NCBI GenBank assembly: GCA_017161665.1 | Contig: JADFCT010000230.1 | Location: 1-5,995 of the forward strand | DNA: 5,995 bases | Direction of reading: 5' to 3' | Source of the DNA: Candidatus Sumerlaeota bacterium | GTDB taxonomy: Bacteria > Sumerlaeota > Sumerlaeia > JADFCT01 | Part shown: positions 1-5,591 of the stretch, one piece after another | Layout of the letters: every line of letters begins with the position of its first letter | Position numbering within the stretch: position 1 is the stretch's first letter | Made by a program: the position numbers and the translations under genes | Notes under the pieces: generated by a model | Database searches by the model: none | What the model was told of the DNA's origin: nothing | What the model saw: the letters and a program-made list of their open reading frames with translations, nothing else

Positions 1-30
1 ATCTGTCTGAGAATGATAGGCGTCACTCAT
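1..30 (-). CDS. 5' end of an unidentified gene overlapping the pheA stop codon
   Basis: On the minus strand the stop of pheA sits in the sequence ATGA, and the ATG at 30-28 opens a frame reading MSDAYHSQTD that stays open to the window edge. A 4-base ATGA stop/start overlap is a common sign of translational coupling inside an operon, so this is probably the next gene after pheA. There is no clear Shine-Dalgarno sequence in front of it, which fits re-initiation by ribosomes ending pheA. Ten residues are too few to name a product. In other bacteria pheA is often followed by other aromatic amino acid or aminotransferase genes, but that is only a guess here. The frame could also be chance. Confidence 0.4.
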   Translation of the reverse strand, partial: MSDAYHSQTD

Positions 31-1145
31 GATTTCGATTTCGAGGCAAGGGTGGACGTCGCCAGTTCATTTTCCACCGCGTCCCGACAACGGGGATAGG
101 AACCGAGAATTTTCAGGAACCGACATTCATTTTCCAGACTTTTAAGGGCTTCGGCGATGGGGGGATCATCCCGATGCCCCAACATATCGACAAAGAACAG
201 ATACTCCCATGCCTTTTCCCGCGTCGGTCGCGATTCGATTTGTGTCAGGTTGATGTTGCGCTCCGCGAAGGGTTGCAACAGTCGGAACAGGGCGCCGGGT
301 TTGTCATCAGCCGAGAACATGATCAATGTCTTGTCGTTCCCCGTCCGCTTGCCGTCCACATGGGAGATGACCAGGAAGCGGGTGGTATTATCTTTTTTAT
401 CCTCAATACTGCGGGCCGTGATTTTGAAATCATACAGTTTGGCGGCCAGTTCGCTCGCGATGGCCGCGCCGAATTCATCCTCTTTCGCCTGTTTGACCCC
501 GGTGGCGGTGGAGTCTGTTTCAACCTGAATGACGCCGGGCATGTTTTCCCTTAACCACTTTTGACATTGTAGAAAGGGCTGGGGATGGGAATAGATGCGG
601 CGCACTTTGCTGAGGGGGATGTTGCTGAGCAGGTGCATATGGATGGGCATGGTGATTTCGGAACAGACCTTGAGGTCATTTTCAGCGAACAAGTCCAGCG
701 TGTTATAGACGATGCCCCCGGTCGAATTTTCAATGGGCACTAAACCGTAATCGACCCAGTTCTCCTTGACGGCTTTGAAGACATCGGCCACGGAAGTCAA
801 CGGTTGAAAATCATGCGCCGAACCGAATTCCTTCTGGGCGGCCATGTGGGTAAACGTGGCCTCCGGGCCCAGATAGCCAATGCGGATCGGCCGTTCCAGG
901 GCCAGGCAATGGGACATGATTTCGGAAAAGACCGATTTGATCCCGGAGGCCGGAAAATCGCCCGTGCCCCGCTCAATGGCTTTCTGAATGACCATTTTCT
1001 GCCGGCTGGGATCGAAAAACGACATATTATTCATGCGCTTGAATTCGCCAATTTCACAGGCCAGACGGGCCCGTTCGTCGATGAGCGCCACCAAATCACA
1101 ATCAATTTCATCAATGCGCTGGCGGAGTTTATCCATTTGATCCAT
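27..1145 (-). CDS. pheA: Bifunctional chorismate mutase / prephenate dehydratase (P-protein)
   Basis: This cytosolic enzyme converts chorismate to prephenate and then to phenylpyruvate, the committed steps of phenylalanine synthesis. At 372 residues it has the usual P-protein length and three domains in order. An AroQ-type chorismate mutase covers about residues 5-85, with Arg8, Arg25, Lys36, Asp45 and Arg48 matching the E. coli active-site residues Arg11, Arg28, Lys39, Asp48 and Arg51. A prephenate dehydratase domain covers about 88-260, starting IGYLGPEATFT and carrying NSTGG, the HPQPF stretch and the catalytic TRF motif (255-257). A C-terminal ACT domain covers about 272-350, with PGALFRLL and ESRP (304-307), the phenylalanine-binding motifs. 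The enzyme is therefore probably feedback-inhibited by phenylalanine. The start at 1145 is chosen because AGGA lies 8 bases upstream and the mutase fold begins at once. A longer start at 1190 adds 15 unlikely residues and has no ribosome site. No tyrosine-branch gene is visible nearby. Confidence 0.97.
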   Translation of the reverse strand: MDQMDKLRQRIDEIDCDLVALIDERARLACEIGEFKRMNNMSFFDPSRQKMVIQKAIERGTGDFPASGIKSVFSEIMSHCLALERPIRIGYLGPEATFTHMAAQKEFGSAHDFQPLTSVADVFKAVKENWVDYGLVPIENSTGGIVYNTLDLFAENDLKVCSEITMPIHMHLLSNIPLSKVRRIYSHPQPFLQCQKWLRENMPGVIQVETDSTATGVKQAKEDEFGAAIASELAAKLYDFKITARSIEDKKDNTTRFLVISHVDGKRTGNDKTLIMFSADDKPGALFRLLQPFAERNINLTQIESRPTREKAWEYLFFVDMLGHRDDPPIAEALKSLENECRFLKILGSYPRCRDAVENELATSTLASKSKS

Positions 1146-1153
1146 GATACACG

Positions 1154-1157
1154 TCCT
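1154..1157 (-). promoter_or_regulatory. Shine-Dalgarno site that fixes the pheA start
   Basis: The minus strand reads AACAGGACGTGTATCATG, which places AGGA 8 bases before the ATG at 1145. The alternative upstream ATG at 1190 has no purine-rich site before it. This supports the shorter 372-residue PheA. Confidence 0.6.
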
Positions 1158-1316
1158 GTTTCCACTGGGTGGGGCGATGGGCACAGCCATCCATAATCAA
1201 ATCAAAGCCCGATTCGGTCCCAAAGTTACTGTTTGGATACCGTTGGATTCGTGTTCGGAGCAAGAGAATTTTCTCTCAGCCGCTGAAGGAATGCGTTTTT
1301 TTGACATAAAATGCCG

Positions 1317-1379
1317 CGCCATCCCGGTACGTTCGGATGGGCTGTGGGGGAGGCGTTGCCCCCCATCGCCATCCCGGTA
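1317..1379. repeat. 13-base direct repeat, 50-base period
   Basis: The sequence CGCCATCCCGGTA occurs at 1317-1329 and again at 1367-1379, exactly 50 bases apart. The copies flank most of a GC-rich hairpin, and the second overlaps its outer arm. Possible readings are a tandem duplication that has since diverged, or two binding sites for one protein. Chance cannot be excluded for a 13-mer in GC-rich sequence. Confidence 0.45.
1335..1374. other. GC-rich nested hairpin upstream of pheA
   Basis: An outer stem GGATGG/CCATCC (1335-1340 with 1369-1374) encloses an inner stem TGGGGG/CCCCCA (1345-1350 with 1360-1365). A 9-base loop closes it, and a small internal loop of 4 and 3 bases separates the two stems. 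There is no T-run after it on either strand, so it does not look like an intrinsic terminator. It lies about 190 bases upstream of pheA and about 150 bases before the regulator, so it could be part of a leader RNA of either gene or only compositional noise. Confidence 0.4.
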
Positions 1380-1527
1380 TGGTTTCACATCCTTTTTCAA
1401 CACTCCCAACTGTGTTTTTTCGCTTGAATAAACAAAACCCGTCTGATAGGAGTCCGTACGGCTGCGGTGGATGGACTGTTATTGTTGTGCCTGATATTGA
1501 AGTTTTGCTAGAAGAAACGAGGATGCT

Positions 1528-2067
1528 ATGAAAAATATTCTGGGTACCAGGATTCTGGAGTACCGGGAATCTCTGGGGTTAACGCAGGACCAGTTCGGAG
1601 CCAAGTATCACGTCTCCGGGCCGGCGATCTTCAAGTTCGAAAAGGGCTACGTCAAGCCCTCTCTGGAACTTTGGCTGAAAATCTCACGCGACTTCGGTCT
1701 CAACGACCGTCGGGCTGTGTTGTTGTGGATGAAGGCCAAGTTGCCGGACAAGTATCAGAAGTTCGTGGATCTCACCGTAGGCGCTGCGGAAGACGAAACA
1801 GCCGCTTATGGTGAAGTTCAGCACGGTCTCGATTACTCGAAGTTCGATGATCGGGAAGCCATTCGCAAGTCGGCGCTCAAGGACGACGGGATTCCCCGTG
1901 GTCTCAAGGCGCTGCTGCGTGACGACGAAGTCTGGTCGTTGTTTAAGCCCACAGGCGAGGAGATCAACATGATGCGTGATCTCTTCGGCGCCTTGGGAGA
2001 AGGGACCGGCGACAATTACCGCGATGCCTTGCGGTTAGTTCGCGCCTTCACAAAGGCCGGTCAATAA
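1528..2067 (+). CDS. XRE/Cro-type helix-turn-helix DNA-binding protein with an unidentified C-terminal half
   Basis: The first 60 residues or so form a classic XRE/Cro/CI DNA-binding domain: a first helix around 6-16, then LTQDQFGAKYHVSGPAIFKFE (residues 18-38) as the helix-turn-helix with its recognition helix near 30-38, then KPSLELWLKISRDFGL closing the bundle. The protein is therefore probably a cytosolic transcription regulator. The remaining 120 residues are acidic and mostly helical in appearance, with no ligand-binding, peptidase or membrane motif that I recognise. The end, about 145-177, looks like a helix that could serve dimerisation. The ATG at 1528 has GAGGA 4 bases before it, which is rather close. 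No toxin gene sits next to it, so a toxin-antitoxin role is not supported. Its target is unknown; it could act on its own promoter or on divergent pheA. Confidence 0.85.
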   Translation: MKNILGTRILEYRESLGLTQDQFGAKYHVSGPAIFKFEKGYVKPSLELWLKISRDFGLNDRRAVLLWMKAKLPDKYQKFVDLTVGAAEDETAAYGEVQHGLDYSKFDDREAIRKSALKDDGIPRGLKALLRDDEVWSLFKPTGEEINMMRDLFGALGEGTGDNYRDALRLVRAFTKAGQ

Positions 2068-2073
2068 ACCGGC
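2056..2073 (+). other. Small hairpin spanning the regulator stop codon
   Basis: GCCGGT (2056-2061) and ACCGGC (2068-2073) form a perfect 6-bp stem with the loop CAATAA, which contains the TAA stop codon (2065-2067). It lies 16 bases before the larger stem-loop at 2090. It may protect the 3' end of the mRNA or affect termination, but it could be coincidence. Confidence 0.4.
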
Positions 2074-2089
2074 GCCACCCCGCAGCCTG

Positions 2090-2130
2090 CGACACGCCGA
2101 TTCCGATTGTGAATCGGCGTGTTGTCATTT
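2090..2130 (+). terminator. Strong stem-loop after the XRE regulator, probable terminator
   Basis: The arms ACACGCCGATTC (2092-2103) and GAATCGGCGTGT (2111-2122) pair perfectly over 12 bases around a 7-base loop. The stem can grow by a G-T and a C-G pair to 2090/2124. The tail TCATTT is only weakly T-rich, so termination may be partial or Rho-aided. The position, 23 bases after the regulator stop and 46 before the glycosyltransferase start, argues that the two plus-strand genes are separate or only partly linked transcription units. Confidence 0.6.
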
Positions 2131-2169
2131 AACCTCTTTTCCGTATTCCGGGGCTGAAAAGGGTTCCCC

Positions 2170-3330
2170 ATGGCACACATTAGCCAAACGTGTTTGCGGA
2201 TTGGTTTTGTTTCAGATCATGCGTTTATGGGAGGCGGTGAGCAGTATCTGTTCGATATTGCGCACTATGTGTTCAATTCTGAGCAACTCGACGCGCGAGT
2301 GGCGGTTCGCACGCAAGGCCCATTGACTCAGCGACTGGAAGTGAACCAAATCCCCTGTCGGCTCATCCCATACCCCCTCCGATTCCGGGGCTGCTGCTAT
2401 CCTGTCTTTTCCCCGCGGGCGCTCCGGCAGTTTATCGCCTGGATTCGGGAGGAAAATCTCTCAATCATTCATGCCAATGGTCCTCTGGGGCTATTCTATG
2501 CTGGATTGGCCGCCCGATGGGTGGGTGCGCCGGTTGTGTTTACCGCACACCTGATAGAGGATATGGATTCACCCTGGAAGCGGTGGATGCTGCGTACCCT
2601 TCCCACGACCGTGGTCGCTGTCTCAAGGGACATCGAATCCCAGGCCCACGCCGTTTTGCCGAACCCAAAAAAAGTCCAGTATATTCCCATCGGTATTGAA
2701 GCGGAATCATACGCTTTTTCTTCCGATCGTCGCCGCGAGGCGCGTCAGCGACTGGGCTGGACCGATCAGGATTTCGTGTGCGCCCATATTGGACGGATTC
2801 AGCCCGTCAAGGGGCAACTGCGATTTCTGGACGCCATGGCCCGTGTTGTGGCAGCGGAGCCGAATATCCACGGCTGGATGGTGGGCGCCGCCCAGCCGGA
2901 CGATGTGGCCGGTCAGAAGTATCGGAAAGCCATTGACGCCATGCGTCGAGCGAATCCACTCCTGACGAAGCGGGTCCTGTGGAACGACGGCCATCGGGAT
3001 GCGGCCGAAATCCTCAGCGCCGTTGATTGCCTCGTGGTGTCATCGGATCGAGAATCCTTCGGGCGTGTTGTGCTTGAAGCCATGGCCTGTGGGCGTCCCG
3101 TCATCACGACACCGTGTGGTGGCCCCAGCGACTTGATTCATCCCGGCGCCGGTGTCACAACGGTGTCCCATGACCCCGGCGAACTGGCCAGACAGATCAT
3201 TCAGGTTGCCAAAGATTGGGAAGCCTGCCGCGCTATGGGGGCATGGGGGCGTCGAAGAATCGCAGAGCGTTATACCCTGCGCATTACCAGCGGCCAATTA
3301 ATACAGTTGTACCAATCCCTGCTTGCCTGA
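2170..3330 (+). CDS. GT4-family (GT-B fold) glycosyltransferase
   Basis: This 386-residue protein has the two Rossmann-like halves of retaining GT-B glycosyltransferases. The N-terminal acceptor half (about 9-185) opens with LRIGFVSDHAFMGGGEQY, where the glycine-rich GGGE (21-24) is typical of GT4, and contains HANGPLG near 101. The C-terminal nucleotide-sugar half (about 200-370) contains HIGRIQPVKGQ, in which Arg209 and Lys214 are the usual phosphate-binding pair. It also has ESFGRVVLE (295-303), which gives the E-x7-E motif, and then ACGRPVITTPCGGPSDLI. No signal peptide or membrane segment is visible, so it should act in the cytosol or at the inner membrane face on a lipid-linked glycan, polysaccharide or glycolipid. 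Donor and acceptor cannot be read from the sequence. AAAAGGG lies 6 bases before the ATG. It is not in a visible polysaccharide cluster: its neighbours are a regulator and dcd. It ends 12 bases from the convergent dcd, with no terminator seen between. Confidence 0.9.
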   Translation: MAHISQTCLRIGFVSDHAFMGGGEQYLFDIAHYVFNSEQLDARVAVRTQGPLTQRLEVNQIPCRLIPYPLRFRGCCYPVFSPRALRQFIAWIREENLSIIHANGPLGLFYAGLAARWVGAPVVFTAHLIEDMDSPWKRWMLRTLPTTVVAVSRDIESQAHAVLPNPKKVQYIPIGIEAESYAFSSDRRREARQRLGWTDQDFVCAHIGRIQPVKGQLRFLDAMARVVAAEPNIHGWMVGAAQPDDVAGQKYRKAIDAMRRANPLLTKRVLWNDGHRDAAEILSAVDCLVVSSDRESFGRVVLEAMACGRPVITTPCGGPSDLIHPGAGVTTVSHDPGELARQIIQVAKDWEACRAMGAWGRRRIAERYTLRITSGQLIQLYQSLLA

Positions 3331-3342
3331 AAGTGTCCTCCG

Positions 3343-3906
3343 TTACGATTTGGGTTCGATTCGGGCATGGGTAATCGTTTTCTGAGCCTGATATTTCCCC
3401 TTTTTATCGGCGTAGGACACTTCACAAATCGCATCGGCGCCCAGAAAGACAACCTGGGCCACCCCTTCGTTGGCATACACGCGAGCCGGATAGGCGTTGG
3501 TGTTGTTGATGGCGATGGTGACATAGCCCTCCCACTCGGGTTCGAAGGGCGTGACATTGATAATCACTCCACAGCGGGCATAGGTCGATTTGCCGAAAGT
3601 AATGGTCAGAATGTCGCGGGGGATGCGAAAATATTCCACGGACCGGGCCAGGATGTAAGAATGCGCCGGAATATCGATAAAGTCTGCTTTGATGTCCTGG
3701 AAATGATCGGCATCGAAGGCTTTGGGATCAATTTGCCCGCTTTCTGGCGGTTGAAAGAGTTTGAACTCGTCTGTCACACGCATATCGTAGCCATAGGACG
3801 ACACGCCAAATGAAATAACACCCTCGCGGACCTGACGGTCGGCAAATGGCTCGATCATGCCATGTTCCAGAGCCATTTCCTTGATCCAACGGTCGGATTT
3901 GACCAT
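3343..3906 (-). CDS. dcd: dCTP deaminase family protein with the catalytic glutamate position replaced by alanine
   Basis: Dcd deaminates dCTP to dUTP, feeding dTMP synthesis. The 187-residue protein follows the common 185-190-residue bacterial type throughout: KSDRWIKEMALEHGMIEPF at the N-terminus, SSYGYDMRV, ARSVEYFRIPRDILT, GKSTYARCG (105-113), NVTPFEPEWEGYVT (117-130), YANEGVAQ and CEVSYADKKGKYQ. Ser107 and Arg111 match Ser111 and Arg115 of E. coli Dcd. The catalytic Glu138 of E. coli aligns with Ala132, encoded by GCC at 3513-3511, within TIAINNTNAYP, where the usual pattern as I recall it is T(L/I)E(I/F)SNTTPLP. The rest is intact, so this may be an altered or inactive enzyme, or one with a shifted residue. 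The ATG at 3906 matches the family's normal N-terminus. A TTG at 3927 adds 7 residues and lacks a ribosome site, though the site for 3906 is also weak. It is divergent from tlyA. Confidence 0.9.
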   Translation of the reverse strand: MVKSDRWIKEMALEHGMIEPFADRQVREGVISFGVSSYGYDMRVTDEFKLFQPPESGQIDPKAFDADHFQDIKADFIDIPAHSYILARSVEYFRIPRDILTITFGKSTYARCGVIINVTPFEPEWEGYVTIAINNTNAYPARVYANEGVAQVVFLGADAICEVSYADKKGKYQAQKTITHARIEPKS

Positions 3907-3974
3907 AATCCACACGCTCACTTTCAAAAAGGGAATCGATGCCGGGGCGATATCTCAAGTGGCCCCTGCTCGGT

Positions 3975-4004
3975 ATCATGATCCGGGACGTCGGGCGCGG
4001 TCAA
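3975..4004 (-). promoter_or_regulatory. Possible dcd promoter
   Basis: Read on the minus strand, TTGACC (4004-3999) and CATGAT (3980-3975) resemble -35 and -10 boxes (five and four matches of six) separated by 18 bases. They lie about 70 bases upstream of the dcd start in the divergent spacer shared with tlyA. The spacing is acceptable but the -10 box is imperfect, so this is a weak call. No equally good promoter for tlyA was found in the same spacer. Confidence 0.25.
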
Positions 4005-4017
4005 GGCCGGGAAAGCC

Positions 4018-4023
4018 GAGGAG
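4018..4023 (+). promoter_or_regulatory. Shine-Dalgarno site of tlyA
   Basis: GAGGAG lies 9 bases before the ATG at 4033, the strongest ribosome site in the window. It fixes the start that gives the normal TlyA N-terminus, with the S4 domain beginning within ten residues. Confidence 0.65.
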
Positions 4024-4032
4024 TTACAAGCA

Positions 4033-4818
4033 ATGGGAAGCGAACGAAAAGAACGACTGGATGTGTGGCTTGTCGAGCGTGGATTGGCCCCCTCACGTGA
4101 CGCGGCGCGGCGACTGATCCTGGCCGGAAAGGCGCGGGTGGACGACGCGCCGGCCTCCAAGCCCGGGCATCGCTTTCCCGAAAGCGCACGAATTGAGACG
4201 CTGGAGGTCTCGGAACCGTTTGTCGGACGGGGGGGACGTAAACTGCAAAAGGCGTTGGAGGCGTTCGACATCAATCCCACCGGTTGGACGGCTTTGGATA
4301 TCGGCGCCTCGACGGGGGGCTTTACCGATTGTCTGCTTCAGGGGGGCGCCGCCAAAGTGTATGCCGTCGATGTGGGACACAATCAGTTGCGATGGGAATT
4401 GAGAAATGACCCCCGAGTCGTTTGCCTGGAGAAAACAAACGCCCGCTATCTTGATGCGAGTCATGTTCCGGAAGCCGTCGATCTCGTGGTGATGGACGTA
4501 TCGTTTATTTCGGTTTCCAAGTTGATTGAGCCCGTGACGGCGCGCCTGAAGCCCGGCGGACGGATTGTCCTCCTGGCCAAACCCCAATTCGAGGTCGGCC
4601 CCGACGAAGTGGGCAAAGGCGGTGTGGTCAAAGATCCGGTTCTCCATCAGCGGGTGGTGGACGATATGAAGGCGATGCTGGAGGGGTTGCATTTCGAAGT
4701 GTTGGGCGCCATTGATTCCCCCATTACCGGCGCCGACGGGAATCGGGAGTTTCTGGTGGCGGGACGCAAACGCCCTCAGGCGGGTTCCATGGCCGGAGCC
4801 GCGCCGGTCATGGAGTGA
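4033..4818 (+). CDS. tlyA: TlyA-family 2'-O-ribose rRNA methyltransferase with N-terminal S4 domain
   Basis: TlyA proteins (also annotated FtsJ-like methyltransferase or 'hemolysin A') methylate the 2'-OH of cytidines in rRNA using S-adenosylmethionine; the mycobacterial enzyme acts on 16S and 23S rRNA and its loss gives capreomycin resistance. At 261 residues the length is typical. An S4 RNA-binding domain covers about 8-60 (RLDVWLVERGLAPSRDAARR then AGKARVDD). The linker FVGRGGRKLQKAL leads to a Rossmann methyltransferase with the SAM motif LDIGASTGGFTDCLL (88-102). Lys70, Asp155 (VVMDVSFIS), Lys183 (AKPQFE) and Glu239 (GNREFL) line up, offset by one, with the Lys69-Asp154-Lys182-Glu238 tetrad of M. 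tuberculosis TlyA, so activity is likely. The rRNA target here cannot be told from sequence, and a haemolytic role is not supported. The last 11 bases overlap the end of dppA on the other strand. Confidence 0.95.
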   Translation: MGSERKERLDVWLVERGLAPSRDAARRLILAGKARVDDAPASKPGHRFPESARIETLEVSEPFVGRGGRKLQKALEAFDINPTGWTALDIGASTGGFTDCLLQGGAAKVYAVDVGHNQLRWELRNDPRVVCLEKTNARYLDASHVPEAVDLVVMDVSFISVSKLIEPVTARLKPGGRIVLLAKPQFEVGPDEVGKGGVVKDPVLHQRVVDDMKAMLEGLHFEVLGAIDSPITGADGNREFLVAGRKRPQAGSMAGAAPVME

Positions 4819-5590
4819 ATAACTCTTCCCCCGATTCAATCACTTTTTCCAGAGTGCGTCCGTCAATCCGTTTGGCGGCGCCACGATAGGTATCGACAAT
4901 ATGGCTGTCCTTGAACTGCCATCGTACCGTCAATGGATACGCAATGGGCGCCGGGGGATTTAATGGCGCTCTTTGGACTGCCTGGCAGGCCTGTTCGCGG
5001 ATAAGCGCCCGCGCGCGTTTGGGCGCCAGTGTCAACGCGCCCTCGCGGGTCAGGCCTGTCTTTACCTGCGCTGTCGTAATACCGTTGCCGAGCCAGTCGT
5101 GGGCTTCGGCGATGGTTTTGTCATCGCCCGTGACCAGGACGATGGGGATGGCGTACTCGCTCAACACCATGTTCATCATCGCAATTTCGCCGGCCGGGCG
5201 GCCGTTGATCCAGAATTGGTCCCAGGTCTTGGAACTGAAGGTGTGGCATAACACGGCCTGGGGGGTGTGGCTCATGGCGTGAAAGCCGAGGAGAAAGGCC
5301 GCGTCGAAGCCTTGGCCGAGGAAGTTGGCGCGAGGGCCAATGGCTCCAGCGGCCAGTTGAATCGCTTCATCCATTTCTTCCAGAATCACATTCCGTCCCC
5401 GCAGGTGCCAGTCCCAGACGACAACCCCTTCGGCGCCGCCGTCGAAGGCCCCTTGGGCGGCGGCGTTGATTTCTGCCGTCATCAAGCGACGGGCCTCCAT
5501 GTGGGCTGGGGCGCCTTCATTCAATGTCTGTTCGAAGTTGTAAACGCCGGCGACGCCTTCCATGTCTGCCACGATCAATATGCGCATCAT
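4808..5590 (-). CDS. dppA: M55-family D-aminopeptidase (DppA-like)
   Basis: The 260-residue protein matches the DppA family of metal-dependent D-aminopeptidases, which in Bacillus subtilis release N-terminal D-alanine from short peptides and form a zinc-containing decamer. The N-terminal VADMEGVAG supplies ligands Asp9 and Glu11. VVWDWH gives His62, GFHAMSHTP gives His104 and GRPAGEIA gives Glu135, which together form the expected two-metal site. His116, in AVLCHTF, matches the catalytic His115 of B. subtilis. The usual NDSH motif is here WDWH followed by LRGRN, so it belongs to a divergent branch and its substrate is uncertain; recycling of peptidoglycan-derived D-amino-acid peptides is a reasonable guess. 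No signal peptide is present. Two tandem ATG codons (5590 and 5587) follow AAAGGA at 5 and 8 bases, so either may be used. It lies one base after the cbiM-like gene and overlaps the end of convergent tlyA by 11 bases. Confidence 0.92.
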   Translation of the reverse strand: MMRILIVADMEGVAGVYNFEQTLNEGAPAHMEARRLMTAEINAAAQGAFDGGAEGVVVWDWHLRGRNVILEEMDEAIQLAAGAIGPRANFLGQGFDAAFLLGFHAMSHTPQAVLCHTFSSKTWDQFWINGRPAGEIAMMNMVLSEYAIPIVLVTGDDKTIAEAHDWLGNGITTAQVKTGLTREGALTLAPKRARALIREQACQAVQRAPLNPPAPIAYPLTVRWQFKDSHIVDTYRGAAKRIDGRTLEKVIESGEELFTP

Positions 5591-5591
5591 C

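Larger units (their letters stand above)
1146..1527. other. Divergent non-coding spacer between pheA and the XRE regulator
   Basis: About 380 bases lie between the start of pheA (minus) and the regulator (plus). No frame in it looks coding: the longest are a 70-codon minus frame and the upstream extension of pheA, and neither has a family-like sequence or a good ribosome site. It must hold the promoters for both genes, but none is clear. A perfect TTGACA lies at 1301-1306 (plus) without a matching -10 box. A weak plus-strand pair, TGGACT (1472-1477) and TATTGA (1495-1500) with a 17-base gap, lies just before the regulator. AGAGAA and TTCTCT (1263-1276) form a short inverted repeat that could be an operator. 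A GC-rich hairpin and a direct repeat are listed separately. No tRNA-like or recognised riboswitch fold was seen. Confidence 0.6.

Noticed and set aside
1143..1190. Longer PheA start at 1190
   Set aside because: The 15 added residues precede the normal start of the mutase helix and lack a ribosome site, whereas the ATG at 1145 has AGGA 8 bases upstream.
1301..1306. Perfect TTGACA -35 box on the plus strand
   Set aside because: The sequence 16-18 bases downstream is GC-rich (CCGGTA region) with no -10 box, and the next gene is over 200 bases away.
1197..1409. 70-codon minus-strand open frame in the spacer upstream of pheA
   Set aside because: It begins with TTG, has no recognisable family sequence and runs through the hairpin and repeat region; its low-complexity basic content looks like non-coding sequence.
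1528..2067. XRE protein as antitoxin of a toxin-antitoxin pair or a phage repressor
   Set aside because: No small toxin-like frame flanks it, no integrase or phage gene is present, and it is much longer than a typical antitoxin.
2122..2149. Possible promoter TTGTCA / TATTCC before the glycosyltransferase
   Set aside because: The -10 box matches only three of six, and a start there would put the ribosome site at the very 5' end of the mRNA; the -35 also overlaps the base of the stem-loop.
2170..3330. Glycosyltransferase as part of a capsule or O-antigen cluster
   Set aside because: No other glycan gene, flippase or polymerase is in the window; a stem-loop before it and convergent dcd after it make it look solitary.
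4033..4818. TlyA as a haemolysin
   Set aside because: The S4 domain, SAM motif and complete Lys-Asp-Lys-Glu tetrad identify an RNA methyltransferase; there is no secretion signal or pore-forming feature.
4093..4839. 248-codon open frame antisense to tlyA
   Set aside because: It lies opposite a clearly conserved methyltransferase gene, and its translation is rich in His, Arg and Gly with no domain; it is a shadow of GC-rich codon bias.
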